In this document: one piece after another, positions 25,601 to 33,287 of the stretch
How the letters are laid out: every line of letters starts with the position of its first letter
Position numbering within the stretch: the first letter of the stretch is position 1
DNA from: Candidatus Helarchaeota archaeon
GTDB taxonomy: Archaea; Asgardarchaeota; Lokiarchaeia; Helarchaeales; HEL-GB-A
DNA: 35,664 nt
Direction: 5' to 3'
Assembly (NCBI GenBank): GCA_013375405.1
Contig: JABXJU010000016.1
Span: forward strand, 1-35,664
Position numbers and translations under genes: made by a program
The notes under the pieces: generated by a model
The model's input: only the letters and a program-made list of their open reading frames with translations
Database searches by the model: none
What the model was told of the DNA's origin: nothing

Positions 25601-28600
25601 GATCACATTATTAGTTCTTAATTCCGTAAGAGTGCCTAAAATTGTTAGATCAAAGAACCAATCATCGATATCTCCAAAAATTATATAAAAATTATGCATG
25701 TATGGAGGCGGTATAATTAATTGTCCATCTTCATAATAAAACCAGAACTCTACCGCTCCCTTTTCTTTGTCAATTGTCTGTGTCATTTTAGCAACCCCCG
25801 TCTCAAGATAATGACGAGGGTCATCATCCCAAAACTCAACGACGGACTCATGCCCCGCCTTTGATTGAATGACACCACAATGCGTCTTATCTGTCTCCGT
25901 AACTGTCCAATTTGAAGGATCTCCTCCAATATCTTCATCAAAACTGTACTTTGCCTCTTGTATATGTAAAATATCATACTCTGAATCATAAGACTCTGTT
26001 CTCTCTTGGATATCATTAAAATCCGAAAAGGTAATTTGCGCCTCTTCTTCCGAAATTGATTGAATCGTATCCTTAATTTCATGCGCATCCTTATACCTAT
26101 ACTCCTCAATGGCTTCCAGCAATTTCTCAATACTCCCAATTTGGGCGAGCCCCTCCACTGTCAGCGGAATCGTATCATCATAGAAATGCGAGAAGGATAG
26201 ATCACACACGGGGAGATTCAACGGTATTGATTCCGTACCCTCTGCTATCACCGGATTCTCATACCAGGGAATAATCACATGAAATACTAGCATTACTGCT
26301 CTTGCGCTGTAAAAGAGATCGATTTCTTGGTTCGGAGTTGGACGGGTAAGGGTGTCATACACCGTTAACGATTGTTGAGCCCCTTGAAGAAGATAGGGAC
26401 CATCTTCCCACCACTTCACTCCAGCAATGGGTCCAAAATCACACCCCTTGGTTATATTCGGTGTCCCCCAGTCGTCATCTGTTCTAATTCTCGTGTAAAA
26501 CGAGGCAGCATTATCACCCGTATTCCCCACTGTTATATTCATCCCAATAGTATCGCCCACCGTTAATCCGCCCCTTCGCGTCATATTCTCCTCCGGCAGA
26601 ATTAACGAAATTCCCCCTTCAACAGGACCGATATTCGGGTCATTACACAGATCGGTCAGCCACCCCCCCAGGAGTGTCAGGAGAAGCATAATGCCCGCCA
26701 CGACTAGGCCTACTCCCGTTGTGGCCAATGCACCTGTTACGCCCAAAATTGCAGGTAATGCCACACTTAGGGCGACACTGATAGTTAACGATATTGCAAA
26801 TGTGAGGATCGCGTTAATCGCATCTGACCATGCTATTTCACCGCTTATAGCTTGTGAAATAAGCATCCCTATTTCTATGGCGGAAATTAAAATCGTTAAG
26901 ACAACACAAATCTTTCCCAAGAAACTCATACTTTTTGTGATAGTCTGTTCCAAAGCTGTGCCCGCCGCTTTTTCTAGTTGTAAAATTAAGGTGCCCATCT
27001 TTACTACAACTATTCCAAGTGCGATTGTTGCTAAGCTCTGTGTAAGTTTCAAAACAAATTCAACTGTATTGGTAGTTCCTGTACCTTTTATTTGGTCACC
27101 TATCAGATTAATCATGTTTATAATTCCACATACGATAATTATTCCGCCTAAAGCGATCAATGCACCTCCTATTATCTTGTAAGCATTTTGTCTTAATACT
27201 TTACCTATAGAAAATTTCTGTGTCCTCCTGCGGTCCGGTGTAGTACAGTCGGGATCGTACTCGAATCCGTTATTATTATTTCCGATTTCCCCAGATTTCG
27301 TTTTAAGCTTTTTAAATTCTTCATTTAGTTTTTTATTCTCCCCTTTTGCACTATCAACTTGACTTTTAATCTGGTCATAATCAAAATTATTTTTAAATGT
27401 CTCATCAAAATCATCGACAGCTTTTGTACATTCCTTCACCCACTGTTCTATTTTATAACGCAGATTAGAGGCATCATCAAGGCTTAATGAGCCTCCTTCA
27501 ACCATTTTTTTCATAAATCCTTTTATATCAGCAGCATCATCCAAAAAATTTGTAAATTGGGTCGCAAAAAAATCATATTGGCCTGTTGGATTAGGTCCAC
27601 ACCAATCAACCATATCTAAAAGGGCACCTTCTAAATTATCAAGTGAATTTACGTTATCAAATAAGAACTGGAAAAAATCTGCGAGGTCAGAAGGAGAATG
27701 GGGCTCAAAAAGCTGACTATCAAGGTTAATTTTACTTTGCCTATTATCATAATATAATTTATTAATATCTTCTTCTCCAAATGCTATTCCAGATGATAAG
27801 GAAGCACCTCTATCAATCCATAAATTGTATTCAATTTTTAAATGTGATTCTAAATTTACGTCATCAATTACATGAACATCTACATCAATCGGACCACCAT
27901 AAGCTCTAGAAATCAATATCCCTTGTGTATCGGCTGGAAAGTCGATAAGCTCAAGGTTTATTACTTTACCTAATAGGACCTTTTTTGTGGAGGCACTGGC
28001 GGGAGAAAAGAACTCCATTTCTATGTTTTTATAATTATCTCCGAAGTTTTGTGACTTGACGTCCGAAAAGATTGTAAATTTACTCAAATATGTTCCTTGA
28101 GTTTTTTCTATATCATTCAACTGATTATTTGAATCTTGGTTCCTTATTTCGTTAAAAATGTCTAAACTTCTTGATGACCCCGCTACATATAGTACTTCAT
28201 TCTGATTATTTTGTAAAGCTTTATCTTCATAATCATTAACAATATCTTTCAGAAAACTAGTATAGGTCGTACTCCCTTGGCTAATAATATCATCTTGGAT
28301 ACTAAAGGTTTGGAAATTCTCAGAAAAAAGTCCTGATTGAGACGTTAGAAAAGGATTTTCCATTATAGATTTAAATATAATGTGTTCTACTGGATTATCG
28401 GGGGTAGCTAATACATAATCTATATCAGAAATTTCTTGTACCTTCATTGATTGAATTGTTATAGGTTCCTCTATTGGATAGAAATGCAGGATATTTTGAT
28501 GGTCTGTTTCGTTTTTATATAAAATAATCCAAATAAAATCAAATCTAAAATCGATTAATGATTCAATATCATTTATCTTTGCTGGGTGATTTGATTCATA

Positions 28601-30193
28601 TACTATATCACAATCGAAGGAATCCTCAGCTGTTTGAAGGGGGATAAAGGTAAATGAGGTTGAAGGATCATTAGAATCAGGAATATAATCACCATTTCCG
28701 CTGGGATCATACCAATCTAATAAATTGTAGGTAACTATAGATTCCTTTTCATAAGTTCCATCTTTCAGGAGATAATGGTATGAATTTAATAATGTCTGCC
28801 GATCTATGGTGGGATTTCCAAATATTCTGAGTCCAGGTATTATAGTGCATTCCAATTCATTTCTCCACAATACCTTTCCCATATGATTTTGTGTTGGACT
28901 CTTAATCTGCATGCTTATAATAGTTGAGGTCTCAGGTTCTGTAGGAATTATTATTTGCCCAATTTCTTTCGGGTTTAAATTCAGATGATGAAGAGGAGAC
29001 AGGTCATACGCATCAGGTTGTCCATCAAGATCCGTATCTAAATTGTCGGGATCTAAGCCAGACCTTAATTCATCAACATCTTTAATTGAATCTCCGTCAG
29101 AATCTCTTAATTCAAAATAATCAATAATCGGAATGGTGTGGAAATTGATCTCAAAATCCACTTCATATTCTTCTCCTGACACTGAATATATTATTTGATG
29201 AAATCCAGGTGAGATTTGAAGTAAGAATACACTTCCAGTAAAAACTATATCTTGGAATGACGAAGAATTATCATCAACAGAGAGCTTAGAAACTTCACCT
29301 TCAACCACTTCAATATAAAGTAATTCAGATCCTGCCATATCTGGAATAAAAATATTTAGTAGACATTCAATTTCTTCCGCATCAGTTCCAGATTTATATC
29401 CCGACTCATAACATCCCCATAAGTTAGGAAAGACAGGATCAAAAATATCTGATAGTTGGATTTCTTCCGAATTTCTAATGCCATCTTCATCATAGTCTTC
29501 CTCAGATACTAGTAAAAATTCAGCGGTTCCAGTTCCATTTAATTGTAATTCATGAGTTCCAGGGTTTAAATCCAAATGAAATTGGTAATATCTATAATTA
29601 AGAGGATGAAAAATGATGTAGTCGAAGTTAAAAGGTACATCATCTTCACTATAAACATGTTTTAATGTAATATTGTCTATTTGAATAAATAAGTCATTAT
29701 ATGAAAAATCTAAAGGTCTGATGAGGAGACATATCAGACCACCTGCATCAAACTGATAAGTCTCACATTTATTTAATGTAACTTCTCGTTTCTCTGTTAT
29801 ATTTAACGGTTGAATATAAAGATGGGAAATGTAACTTGGATTATCTACCGAAATTTGATGATTTTTAAGTTCACCAAAATCCTTGAAAAAGACATTGTAC
29901 CCATAACTGACCTCAATTTCTTCATTATTCAAGCTAATGTGTGTAAAATCAGTATCTTTCACTTCAATACCGATTATGCAATGTCCAAAGGCTGAAAATA
30001 TATAACTTTCTTCCAATACTTGGTTAAGTTGAAGAAATGGGGTGGTTATCTCTTCTAGATTATTTATATAATCCTCATCCTCCTTTGAACTTTGAAATAT
30101 TTCATTTTGATGGAAGATGGTTGATGTAAATTGAACTATGAGTAAGAGGGTTAGAAGTAATCCAGCTATTTTTAATTTGTTTTTGAACATCAC
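22655..30193 (-). CDS. Giant modular surface protein with calcium-binding, membrane, LamG-like and Ig-like parts
   Basis: 2512 residues. The signal peptide is at 1-27 (KIAGLLLTLLLIVQF). Thrombospondin-3-like calcium loops lie near 233-252 (DYDEDGIRNSEEI), 364-399 (DSDGDSIKDVDEL, DTDLDGQPDAYD) and 495-510. A central hydrophobic block, about 1005-1178, holds about five predicted membrane helices. A LamG/concanavalin-like beta-sandwich follows near 1470-1605 (GAVEFWFYY, NEWHHLRIEFD). Several Ig/CARDB-like beta domains come next, including two near-identical 114-residue units beginning DDDTTPPTIS near 1992 and 2106 and a diverged third near 2222. A C-terminal helix (about 2452-2478, FIGILLLTLFAVFGAV) with a basic tail anchors it in the membrane. 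It is likely an exposed adhesive or sensory protein; no catalytic site is evident. Membrane helices in the middle of such a protein are unusual. ATG start. Confidence 0.85.
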   Translation of the reverse strand: MMFKNKLKIAGLLLTLLLIVQFTSTIFHQNEIFQSSKEDEDYINNLEEITTPFLQLNQVLEESYIFSAFGHCIIGIEVKDTDFTHISLNNEEIEVSYGYNVFFKDFGELKNHQISVDNPSYISHLYIQPLNITEKREVTLNKCETYQFDAGGLICLLIRPLDFSYNDLFIQIDNITLKHVYSEDDVPFNFDYIIFHPLNYRYYQFHLDLNPGTHELQLNGTGTAEFLLVSEEDYDEDGIRNSEEIQLSDIFDPVFPNLWGCYESGYKSGTDAEEIECLLNIFIPDMAGSELLYIEVVEGEVSKLSVDDNSSSFQDIVFTGSVFLLQISPGFHQIIYSVSGEEYEVDFEINFHTIPIIDYFELRDSDGDSIKDVDELRSGLDPDNLDTDLDGQPDAYDLSPLHHLNLNPKEIGQIIIPTEPETSTIISMQIKSPTQNHMGKVLWRNELECTIIPGLRIFGNPTIDRQTLLNSYHYLLKDGTYEKESIVTYNLLDWYDPSGNGDYIPDSNDPSTSFTFIPLQTAEDSFDCDIVYESNHPAKINDIESLIDFRFDFIWIILYKNETDHQNILHFYPIEEPITIQSMKVQEISDIDYVLATPDNPVEHIIFKSIMENPFLTSQSGLFSENFQTFSIQDDIISQGSTTYTSFLKDIVNDYEDKALQNNQNEVLYVAGSSRSLDIFNEIRNQDSNNQLNDIEKTQGTYLSKFTIFSDVKSQNFGDNYKNIEMEFFSPASASTKKVLLGKVINLELIDFPADTQGILISRAYGGPIDVDVHVIDDVNLESHLKIEYNLWIDRGASLSSGIAFGEEDINKLYYDNRQSKINLDSQLFEPHSPSDLADFFQFLFDNVNSLDNLEGALLDMVDWCGPNPTGQYDFFATQFTNFLDDAADIKGFMKKMVEGGSLSLDDASNLRYKIEQWVKECTKAVDDFDETFKNNFDYDQIKSQVDSAKGENKKLNEEFKKLKTKSGEIGNNNNGFEYDPDCTTPDRRRTQKFSIGKVLRQNAYKIIGGALIALGGIIIVCGIINMINLIGDQIKGTGTTNTVEFVLKLTQSLATIALGIVVVKMGTLILQLEKAAGTALEQTITKSMSFLGKICVVLTILISAIEIGMLISQAISGEIAWSDAINAILTFAISLTISVALSVALPAILGVTGALATTGVGLVVAGIMLLLTLLGGWLTDLCNDPNIGPVEGGISLILPEENMTRRGGLTVGDTIGMNITVGNTGDNAASFYTRIRTDDDWGTPNITKGCDFGPIAGVKWWEDGPYLLQGAQQSLTVYDTLTRPTPNQEIDLFYSARAVMLVFHVIIPWYENPVIAEGTESIPLNLPVCDLSFSHFYDDTIPLTVEGLAQIGSIEKLLEAIEEYRYKDAHEIKDTIQSISEEEAQITFSDFNDIQERTESYDSEYDILHIQEAKYSFDEDIGGDPSNWTVTETDKTHCGVIQSKAGHESVVEFWDDDPRHYLETGVAKMTQTIDKEKGAVEFWFYYEDGQLIIPPPYMHNFYIIFGDIDDWFFDLTILGTLTELRTNNVIIDTDFQPNEWHHLRIEFDCGVNKFKVWSNQTYKGEYNFKKGATSISELHFTTGMATTAVDAYFWLDSVDYSWSPGYFPYRSYYHKKEFVHLILNYYPNMIARTPLNSGGEIEEHLGAFAQSGGNLLISKNWTNKVNETFEILREALRIVQDLPLATNIELNQINISAIDPITKTLNKSLQFNLEGPDDPFVKLEIDEPSGFSITIDQEEGYLSQGFNLTITQTDLSLLAGLYDFHIRIIYEGEVIFEGDPAVRLPPYSDLKAIEHEIPAVIEPGESYPIITLENYGNVPEGCSIAIEESIPESLLQYFIIQAPIIMPTESIDVIELQIPRHYSVMPGESYFEGIVEDLLTHIQFEFNNTFTMAEFYDFEFNCVDPDISIFDGETGAYTFDLINLGNVLQTFDISYDDVTITAEELEKDNIPLSPGEADSFSLTLIPTGLGTETFTVYASSEYNSDIISATIDIIDDDTTPPTISVSYIGEGNDGVPGAFYWEIFDEDDGIGGDGDIGLSEIVVTVEFTPDEGPTQFIEVVNPQPVDSWAIPNNLGTYEITIFARDNDDDRSLASDSLSNESSLSQTIIDDDTTPPTISISYIGESTDGVPGAFYWEIFDEDDGIGGDGDTGLSDIAIAVLYFSSSGGLPDIIKVEDPHAVGSWAIPNQIGLYFISIMAQDNDDDRTLLLDSLTSTAGLPQIILDDDVVPPVVSDVVIEYDLETVTVSLFAIDSSGIASFDITVDGVPIELLSQSQYENTYTFIFQNDWILEQGEHSIIITVWDADNDRPGDSLSSSIEGIFEITSENIKQFVLLEIDHLKEEIQNSPDECWAKPARNRKSAMNNKLNELKDLISTDAFEEAYDKLLHDIKPKLTGLKTDENEEPWGNGVFNNPWVVCIDLQEEFRVTCNQILTDIDLLINNNANDVKFTGGNGGGIAGNFIGILLLTLFAVFGAVTIIFLLEKEKQKKAISGSYQKIGFGGKIKGTFRISF
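23500..24220 (-). repeat. Near-identical Ig-like coding repeats
   Basis: Two adjacent 342-bp units within the giant surface gene are nearly identical at DNA level over their first halves. For example, the stretch around 23751-23870 matches that around 24093-24212 at a 342-base offset. They encode DDDTTPPTIS, GVPGAFYWEIFDEDDG and IGGDGD. The second halves have diverged more. A third, weaker unit follows. This indicates recent module duplication or gene conversion within the gene. Confidence 0.8.
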
Positions 30194-30434
30194 GTATTAC
30201 ACATTCCCCATTCCGTTGTCAAGGATTATCAAAAGTAAGAGTTCATGATCCCCATTCACTTGAGAATCATTATTTAAATTTTTCTATCCGAATTTGAAAA
30301 TTTTTCAATTTCTTTGATTTTTTTCTTGGCAGATTTACTCTTTTAAATTTTTCAACAGTAATTATCTAGAGTGAGCTAAAAGAGGCGTTAGAATCACTAA
30401 TTTTCGTAGCAATTCTTATAACTTTTTGGTTTTC
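30194..30434. other. Upstream region of the giant surface gene
   Basis: 241 AT-rich bases between the start of the giant surface gene and the left end of the insertion sequence. The promoter of the surface gene must lie here unless one is supplied by the inserted element. No clear TATA box, RNA gene or repeat stands out. Confidence 0.3.
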
Positions 30435-30583
30435 TTAAGAGGGTATTGCAAAATTCCTTTTTAATTTTTAACTATTTTTTCCCCGACACAAATTTTAAAT
30501 GAACCCTTTTCAGTTAAACCTTTCCAAAAAACTTCACTTTTTGTTTTTACTGACCGACAGAAAAGGGGTAGATTTGTTAGGGT

Positions 30584-30651
30584 GGATTGAGCGGGTTTAA
30601 ACATGCCAAGTACGAGCTCGAAGCTCAAATTTGTAAAAACCCGTTCAATCC
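30584..30651 (+). promoter_or_regulatory. Long stem enclosing the transposase start codon
   Basis: GGATTGAGCGGGTTT (30584-30598) pairs with AAACCCGTTCAATCC (30637-30651) over 15 positions, 14 Watson-Crick and one G.U in RNA. The 38-base loop contains the transposase ATG (30603-30605). A transcript entering from outside the element would fold this stem and hide the start, a known way for insertion sequences to limit transposase made from read-through transcripts. Confidence 0.5.
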
Positions 30652-31685
30652 ATGATTTCACCAATCTTACTCCCCGATCTTGGTCTAAAGTTTCTTTTTC
30701 GATGATCGAGAAGGTCATTGACTTTACATCTATTGAGAGAATCCTCCATCGCCTATATAAACGTGTTGGTCGCCCCCCGTACTCAAAACTTGCCCTTTTC
30801 AAAGCGATTTTGCTCCAACGGTTGGAAGGATGGCAATTTGATACCGTCCTAACTAAGAAGCTCCACGAAATTGAGGAGTACCGCCGCTTTTGCGGATTTA
30901 AGAGGGGGGTACTTCCATCACACGATACGATTAGTCGCTTTAAGAGGAGATTACCCATAGAGTTACTTGATCTGATTTTCTTTCAGTTGGATGCCGAATT
31001 AGCTGCCTTGGGAACTTTCAAAAAGGATGATCTGGCCATCGATGCCACTGAAATCCTCACGTACTCGAATTCTTTTAAGCGGACGGATTCCGAGGCGGGG
31101 ATCGGCCATAAATCGGATAAACGTCATTTTTATGGCTATTGGGAGCTATTTACAGTCGGCACGAAATCGGAAATGATACGACTCCCCCCCTTAACGAGCC
31201 CAGGAAACAGGCACCAAATCCTTCAAATGAAGGAGCTGTTATCCGAGTTATTAAGGCACTCTCACCTCGAATATACCCACCTTTTGGCAGATGGAATCTT
31301 TGATACCCAAGCAATTCAGCAAATCATCTTGGATGATCTAGAAAAGCTGCCCGTGATCAAGTATAATCCCAAAAATTCTAGATATAAACGTCTTGAAGAA
31401 TTACCTAATGTGGATTGGCGCTTCTTCAATCCTCTTCTAGTAGACATCCCCGCTTATCACAAGAAGTATAATGAACGAACTGCTGTAGAACGCTTCAATG
31501 GGCGGCTAAAAGACGGGACCTGCATCCGCCGTTCTAACGTGCGTGGCCTTCAAAATAACCATAAATTCGTATATTTTGGCATTATTACCATGCAATTGAT
31601 AACATTGACCCTCCAATACCTCATTTATGACATGCAAAAAACACGTCAACTATCTTTAAAGAATTTTGAGGGAGGTTATAACTAA
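30603..31685 (+). CDS. DDE transposase (DUF772 N-terminus, IS4-type signature)
   Basis: 360 residues. The N-terminal part carries the DUF772-type transposase domain (RVGRPPYSKLALFKAILLQR, then RRFCGF and SHDTISRFKRRL). The catalytic core has Asp147 in DLAIDATEI, Asp230 in LLADGIFD and Glu296. The last lies in the exact IS4-type signature Y289-x2-R292-x3-E296-x6-K303. All three acidic residues are present, so it should be active. It cuts and rejoins the element ends. A minus-strand frame of 165 residues opposite its 5' part is a shadow. The start codon lies inside the loop of a strong stem. Confidence 0.95.
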   Translation: MPSTSSKLKFVKTRSIHDFTNLTPRSWSKVSFSMIEKVIDFTSIERILHRLYKRVGRPPYSKLALFKAILLQRLEGWQFDTVLTKKLHEIEEYRRFCGFKRGVLPSHDTISRFKRRLPIELLDLIFFQLDAELAALGTFKKDDLAIDATEILTYSNSFKRTDSEAGIGHKSDKRHFYGYWELFTVGTKSEMIRLPPLTSPGNRHQILQMKELLSELLRHSHLEYTHLLADGIFDTQAIQQIILDDLEKLPVIKYNPKNSRYKRLEELPNVDWRFFNPLLVDIPAYHKKYNERTAVERFNGRLKDGTCIRRSNVRGLQNNHKFVYFGIITMQLITLTLQYLIYDMQKTRQLSLKNFEGGYN

Positions 31686-31742
31686 ATCAAAACATAAAAT
31701 TATTGAAAATCTACAATTACCACCCCATGAGCAAAACACTTT

Positions 31743-31788
31743 CCTGAATTTGGCTTGATGGCCAAATTAGAAATTCAGGGCATTTTTT
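31743..31788 (+). terminator. Hairpin with T tract near the right end of the insertion sequence
   Basis: CCTGAATTT (31743-31751) pairs with AAATTCAGG (31771-31779), with an alternative inner pairing TTTGGC/GCCAAA that shares bases with the outer stem. Six T follow at 31783-31788. It most likely ends the transposase transcript inside the element. Confidence 0.5.
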
Positions 31789-31991
31789 CGACAAAAAAAG
31801 TTAAATTTTTAGTTTTGCAATACCCTCTTAATGAAAGATTGAAAAAACCAAATAATTTTCAGATGTTCAAGATTCTTAATAATTATTGAATCCTTCATTT
31901 ACTATTTTGAAATTGGTTATAGAATACAGGAACATCGAATAAATTACTTAGACAATTAATTTTTATTTCGCAATAGTATTTCTTAATCTTA

Positions 31992-33071
31992 ATGAAGAAT
32001 AATAATGGTGATGATTTTATAGTAGAATTGACAGATCTTGAAAATATAAATTATCACCATATAGCCCAGATATTGGGGGAAGATATTCCAAAATTACCAA
32101 AAATATACAATCGAACTTTTGGTTATCGTATCGTAAATAAACATATTACAGAATTAGGACTGTATAAGAGAGAATTGAAAGAATTTCCACGACCGCTAAT
32201 TAATTTTTATTATCTTCAATATTTAGAGTTAAGCGAGACTCAATTGAAGTATTTATCTAAATCTATTGACAAGCTCCAATCTCTCCAAACTTTGTACATA
32301 AAAAACAACCAATTAACCAGCCTCCCAGAATCTTTTGGGAATCTGAAATCCCTTTGTCTCCTAAACTTGAGCAATAACCAATTAACCAGCCTTCCAGAAT
32401 CTTTTGGGAACCTGGAATCCCTTCGTCTATTAAACTTGAGGAATAATCAATTAACCAGCCTCCCAGAATCTTTTGGTAAACTTTTATCCTTAAACGAACT
32501 GGATTTAAGTATTAACAGCTTAAAAGATCTTCCAAAATCTTTTTCTTCTCTGCAGGCACTCCAGAAATTATACTTGACTTTTAATAGATTTGATTCAATT
32601 CCTGAGTCTTTATTTAATTTTAAATATATACAACATTTACGTCTAGGTGGGAATCAGTTAATATTTCTGCCAAAAAAATTAGGAAACCTTAAATCCCTCC
32701 AAAGATTGATTTTAACCAATAATCAATTAACAACACTTCCAGAATCGATCGGGAACCTTTCAGCACTTAGAACACTTAATTTAAGTAGTAATAGATTAGA
32801 AAGACTTCCAAAATCCTTTAGGAATCTCCAATCATTAGAAGAATTAAATATTGCGGAAAATAGGTTGGAAACTCTGCCCGATTCGTTAGACAAACTTAAA
32901 TCTCTACAAGTACTAAATATAAGTCGAAATAAAGAATTAAAACTTCCAAAATCTATACTGAAAATATCGAATTTATCTAGAATATATGCATTAAATATTC
33001 TAAATAATCCATCTAACGAAAATATTTTAACATTATTAGAGAGAAATGGGGTAGCCGTTTATAGGGATTAA
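31992..33071 (+). CDS. Leucine-rich-repeat protein
   Basis: 359 residues. About 65 N-terminal residues are unrecognised, followed by roughly eleven leucine-rich repeats with an exact 23-residue period (LxxLxxLxLxxNxLxxLPxS), the plant/bacterial/Roco-like typical class. The array folds as a curved beta/alpha solenoid whose concave face usually binds a protein. There is no signal peptide, membrane helix, kinase or GTPase domain, so it is probably a cytosolic binding protein. Three central units (from 32307, 32376 and 32445) are nearly identical at DNA level, showing recent expansion. It lies just right of the insertion sequence and may be transcribed alone. ATG start without a clear Shine-Dalgarno site. 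Confidence 0.9.
   Translation: MKNNNGDDFIVELTDLENINYHHIAQILGEDIPKLPKIYNRTFGYRIVNKHITELGLYKRELKEFPRPLINFYYLQYLELSETQLKYLSKSIDKLQSLQTLYIKNNQLTSLPESFGNLKSLCLLNLSNNQLTSLPESFGNLESLRLLNLRNNQLTSLPESFGKLLSLNELDLSINSLKDLPKSFSSLQALQKLYLTFNRFDSIPESLFNFKYIQHLRLGGNQLIFLPKKLGNLKSLQRLILTNNQLTTLPESIGNLSALRTLNLSSNRLERLPKSFRNLQSLEELNIAENRLETLPDSLDKLKSLQVLNISRNKELKLPKSILKISNLSRIYALNILNNPSNENILTLLERNGVAVYRD
32307..32480 (+). repeat. 69-bp tandem units in the LRR gene
   Basis: The sequence AACCAATTAACCAGCCTCCC and close variants recur at 32307, 32376 and 32445, exactly 69 bases (23 codons) apart, with only a few substitutions per unit. Flanking LRR units are far more diverged, so these three copies arose recently. 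Confidence 0.9.
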
Positions 33072-33243
33072 CATCACAAACAGCTAACCTATCTAGTTTT
33101 TAGGAGTCATGTACGTGAATTCATTTCAGGAGAAAATAGAGAATTCTTATTTATACTTTAAGTATTCTTATATGTTTAATAAATTCTACCTCTCCTCATA
33201 AAAAAATAAGTAGATTATTTCCGTTTAATTGTCCAAAATAAAC

Positions 33244-33252
33244 TTATAAATA
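33244..33252 (+). promoter_or_regulatory. TATA-box-like element upstream of the right-edge surface gene
   Basis: TTATAAATA ends 35 bases before the ATG at 33288, in the 216-base gap after the LRR gene. At archaeal spacing, transcription would start a few bases upstream of the ATG, giving a nearly leaderless mRNA. This supports the chosen start. Confidence 0.45.
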
Positions 33253-33287
33253 GAAGATAAAAACATAATGAATGTAAGTAATTTTTA

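Larger units (their letters stand above)
30435..31831 (+). mobile_element. Complete insertion sequence, IS4/IS5/IS1182-type, TTAA ends
   Basis: Perfect 19-base terminal inverted repeats TTAAGAGGGTATTGCAAAA (30435-30453) and its complement (31813-31831) bracket one transposase gene. The outer TTAA is palindromic and present at both ends, so it may be a 4-base target duplication, leaving a 1389-base element with 15-base repeats. No degradation is visible, so the element is probably young and may be active. It lies between the giant surface gene and the leucine-rich-repeat gene and interrupts neither. Confidence 0.92.

Noticed and set aside
26691..27182. 163-residue plus-strand hydrophobic frame
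   Set aside because: It is the antisense shadow of the membrane-helix block of the giant surface protein.
30461..30958. 165-residue minus-strand reading frame
   Set aside because: It lies opposite the left end and 5' half of the transposase gene, shows no domain, and contradicts the strong DDE transposase on the plus strand.
30193..31992. Insertion sequence splitting one ancestral gene
   Set aside because: The surface gene on the left has its own signal peptide start and the LRR gene on the right has its own ATG and full array, so neither is cut.
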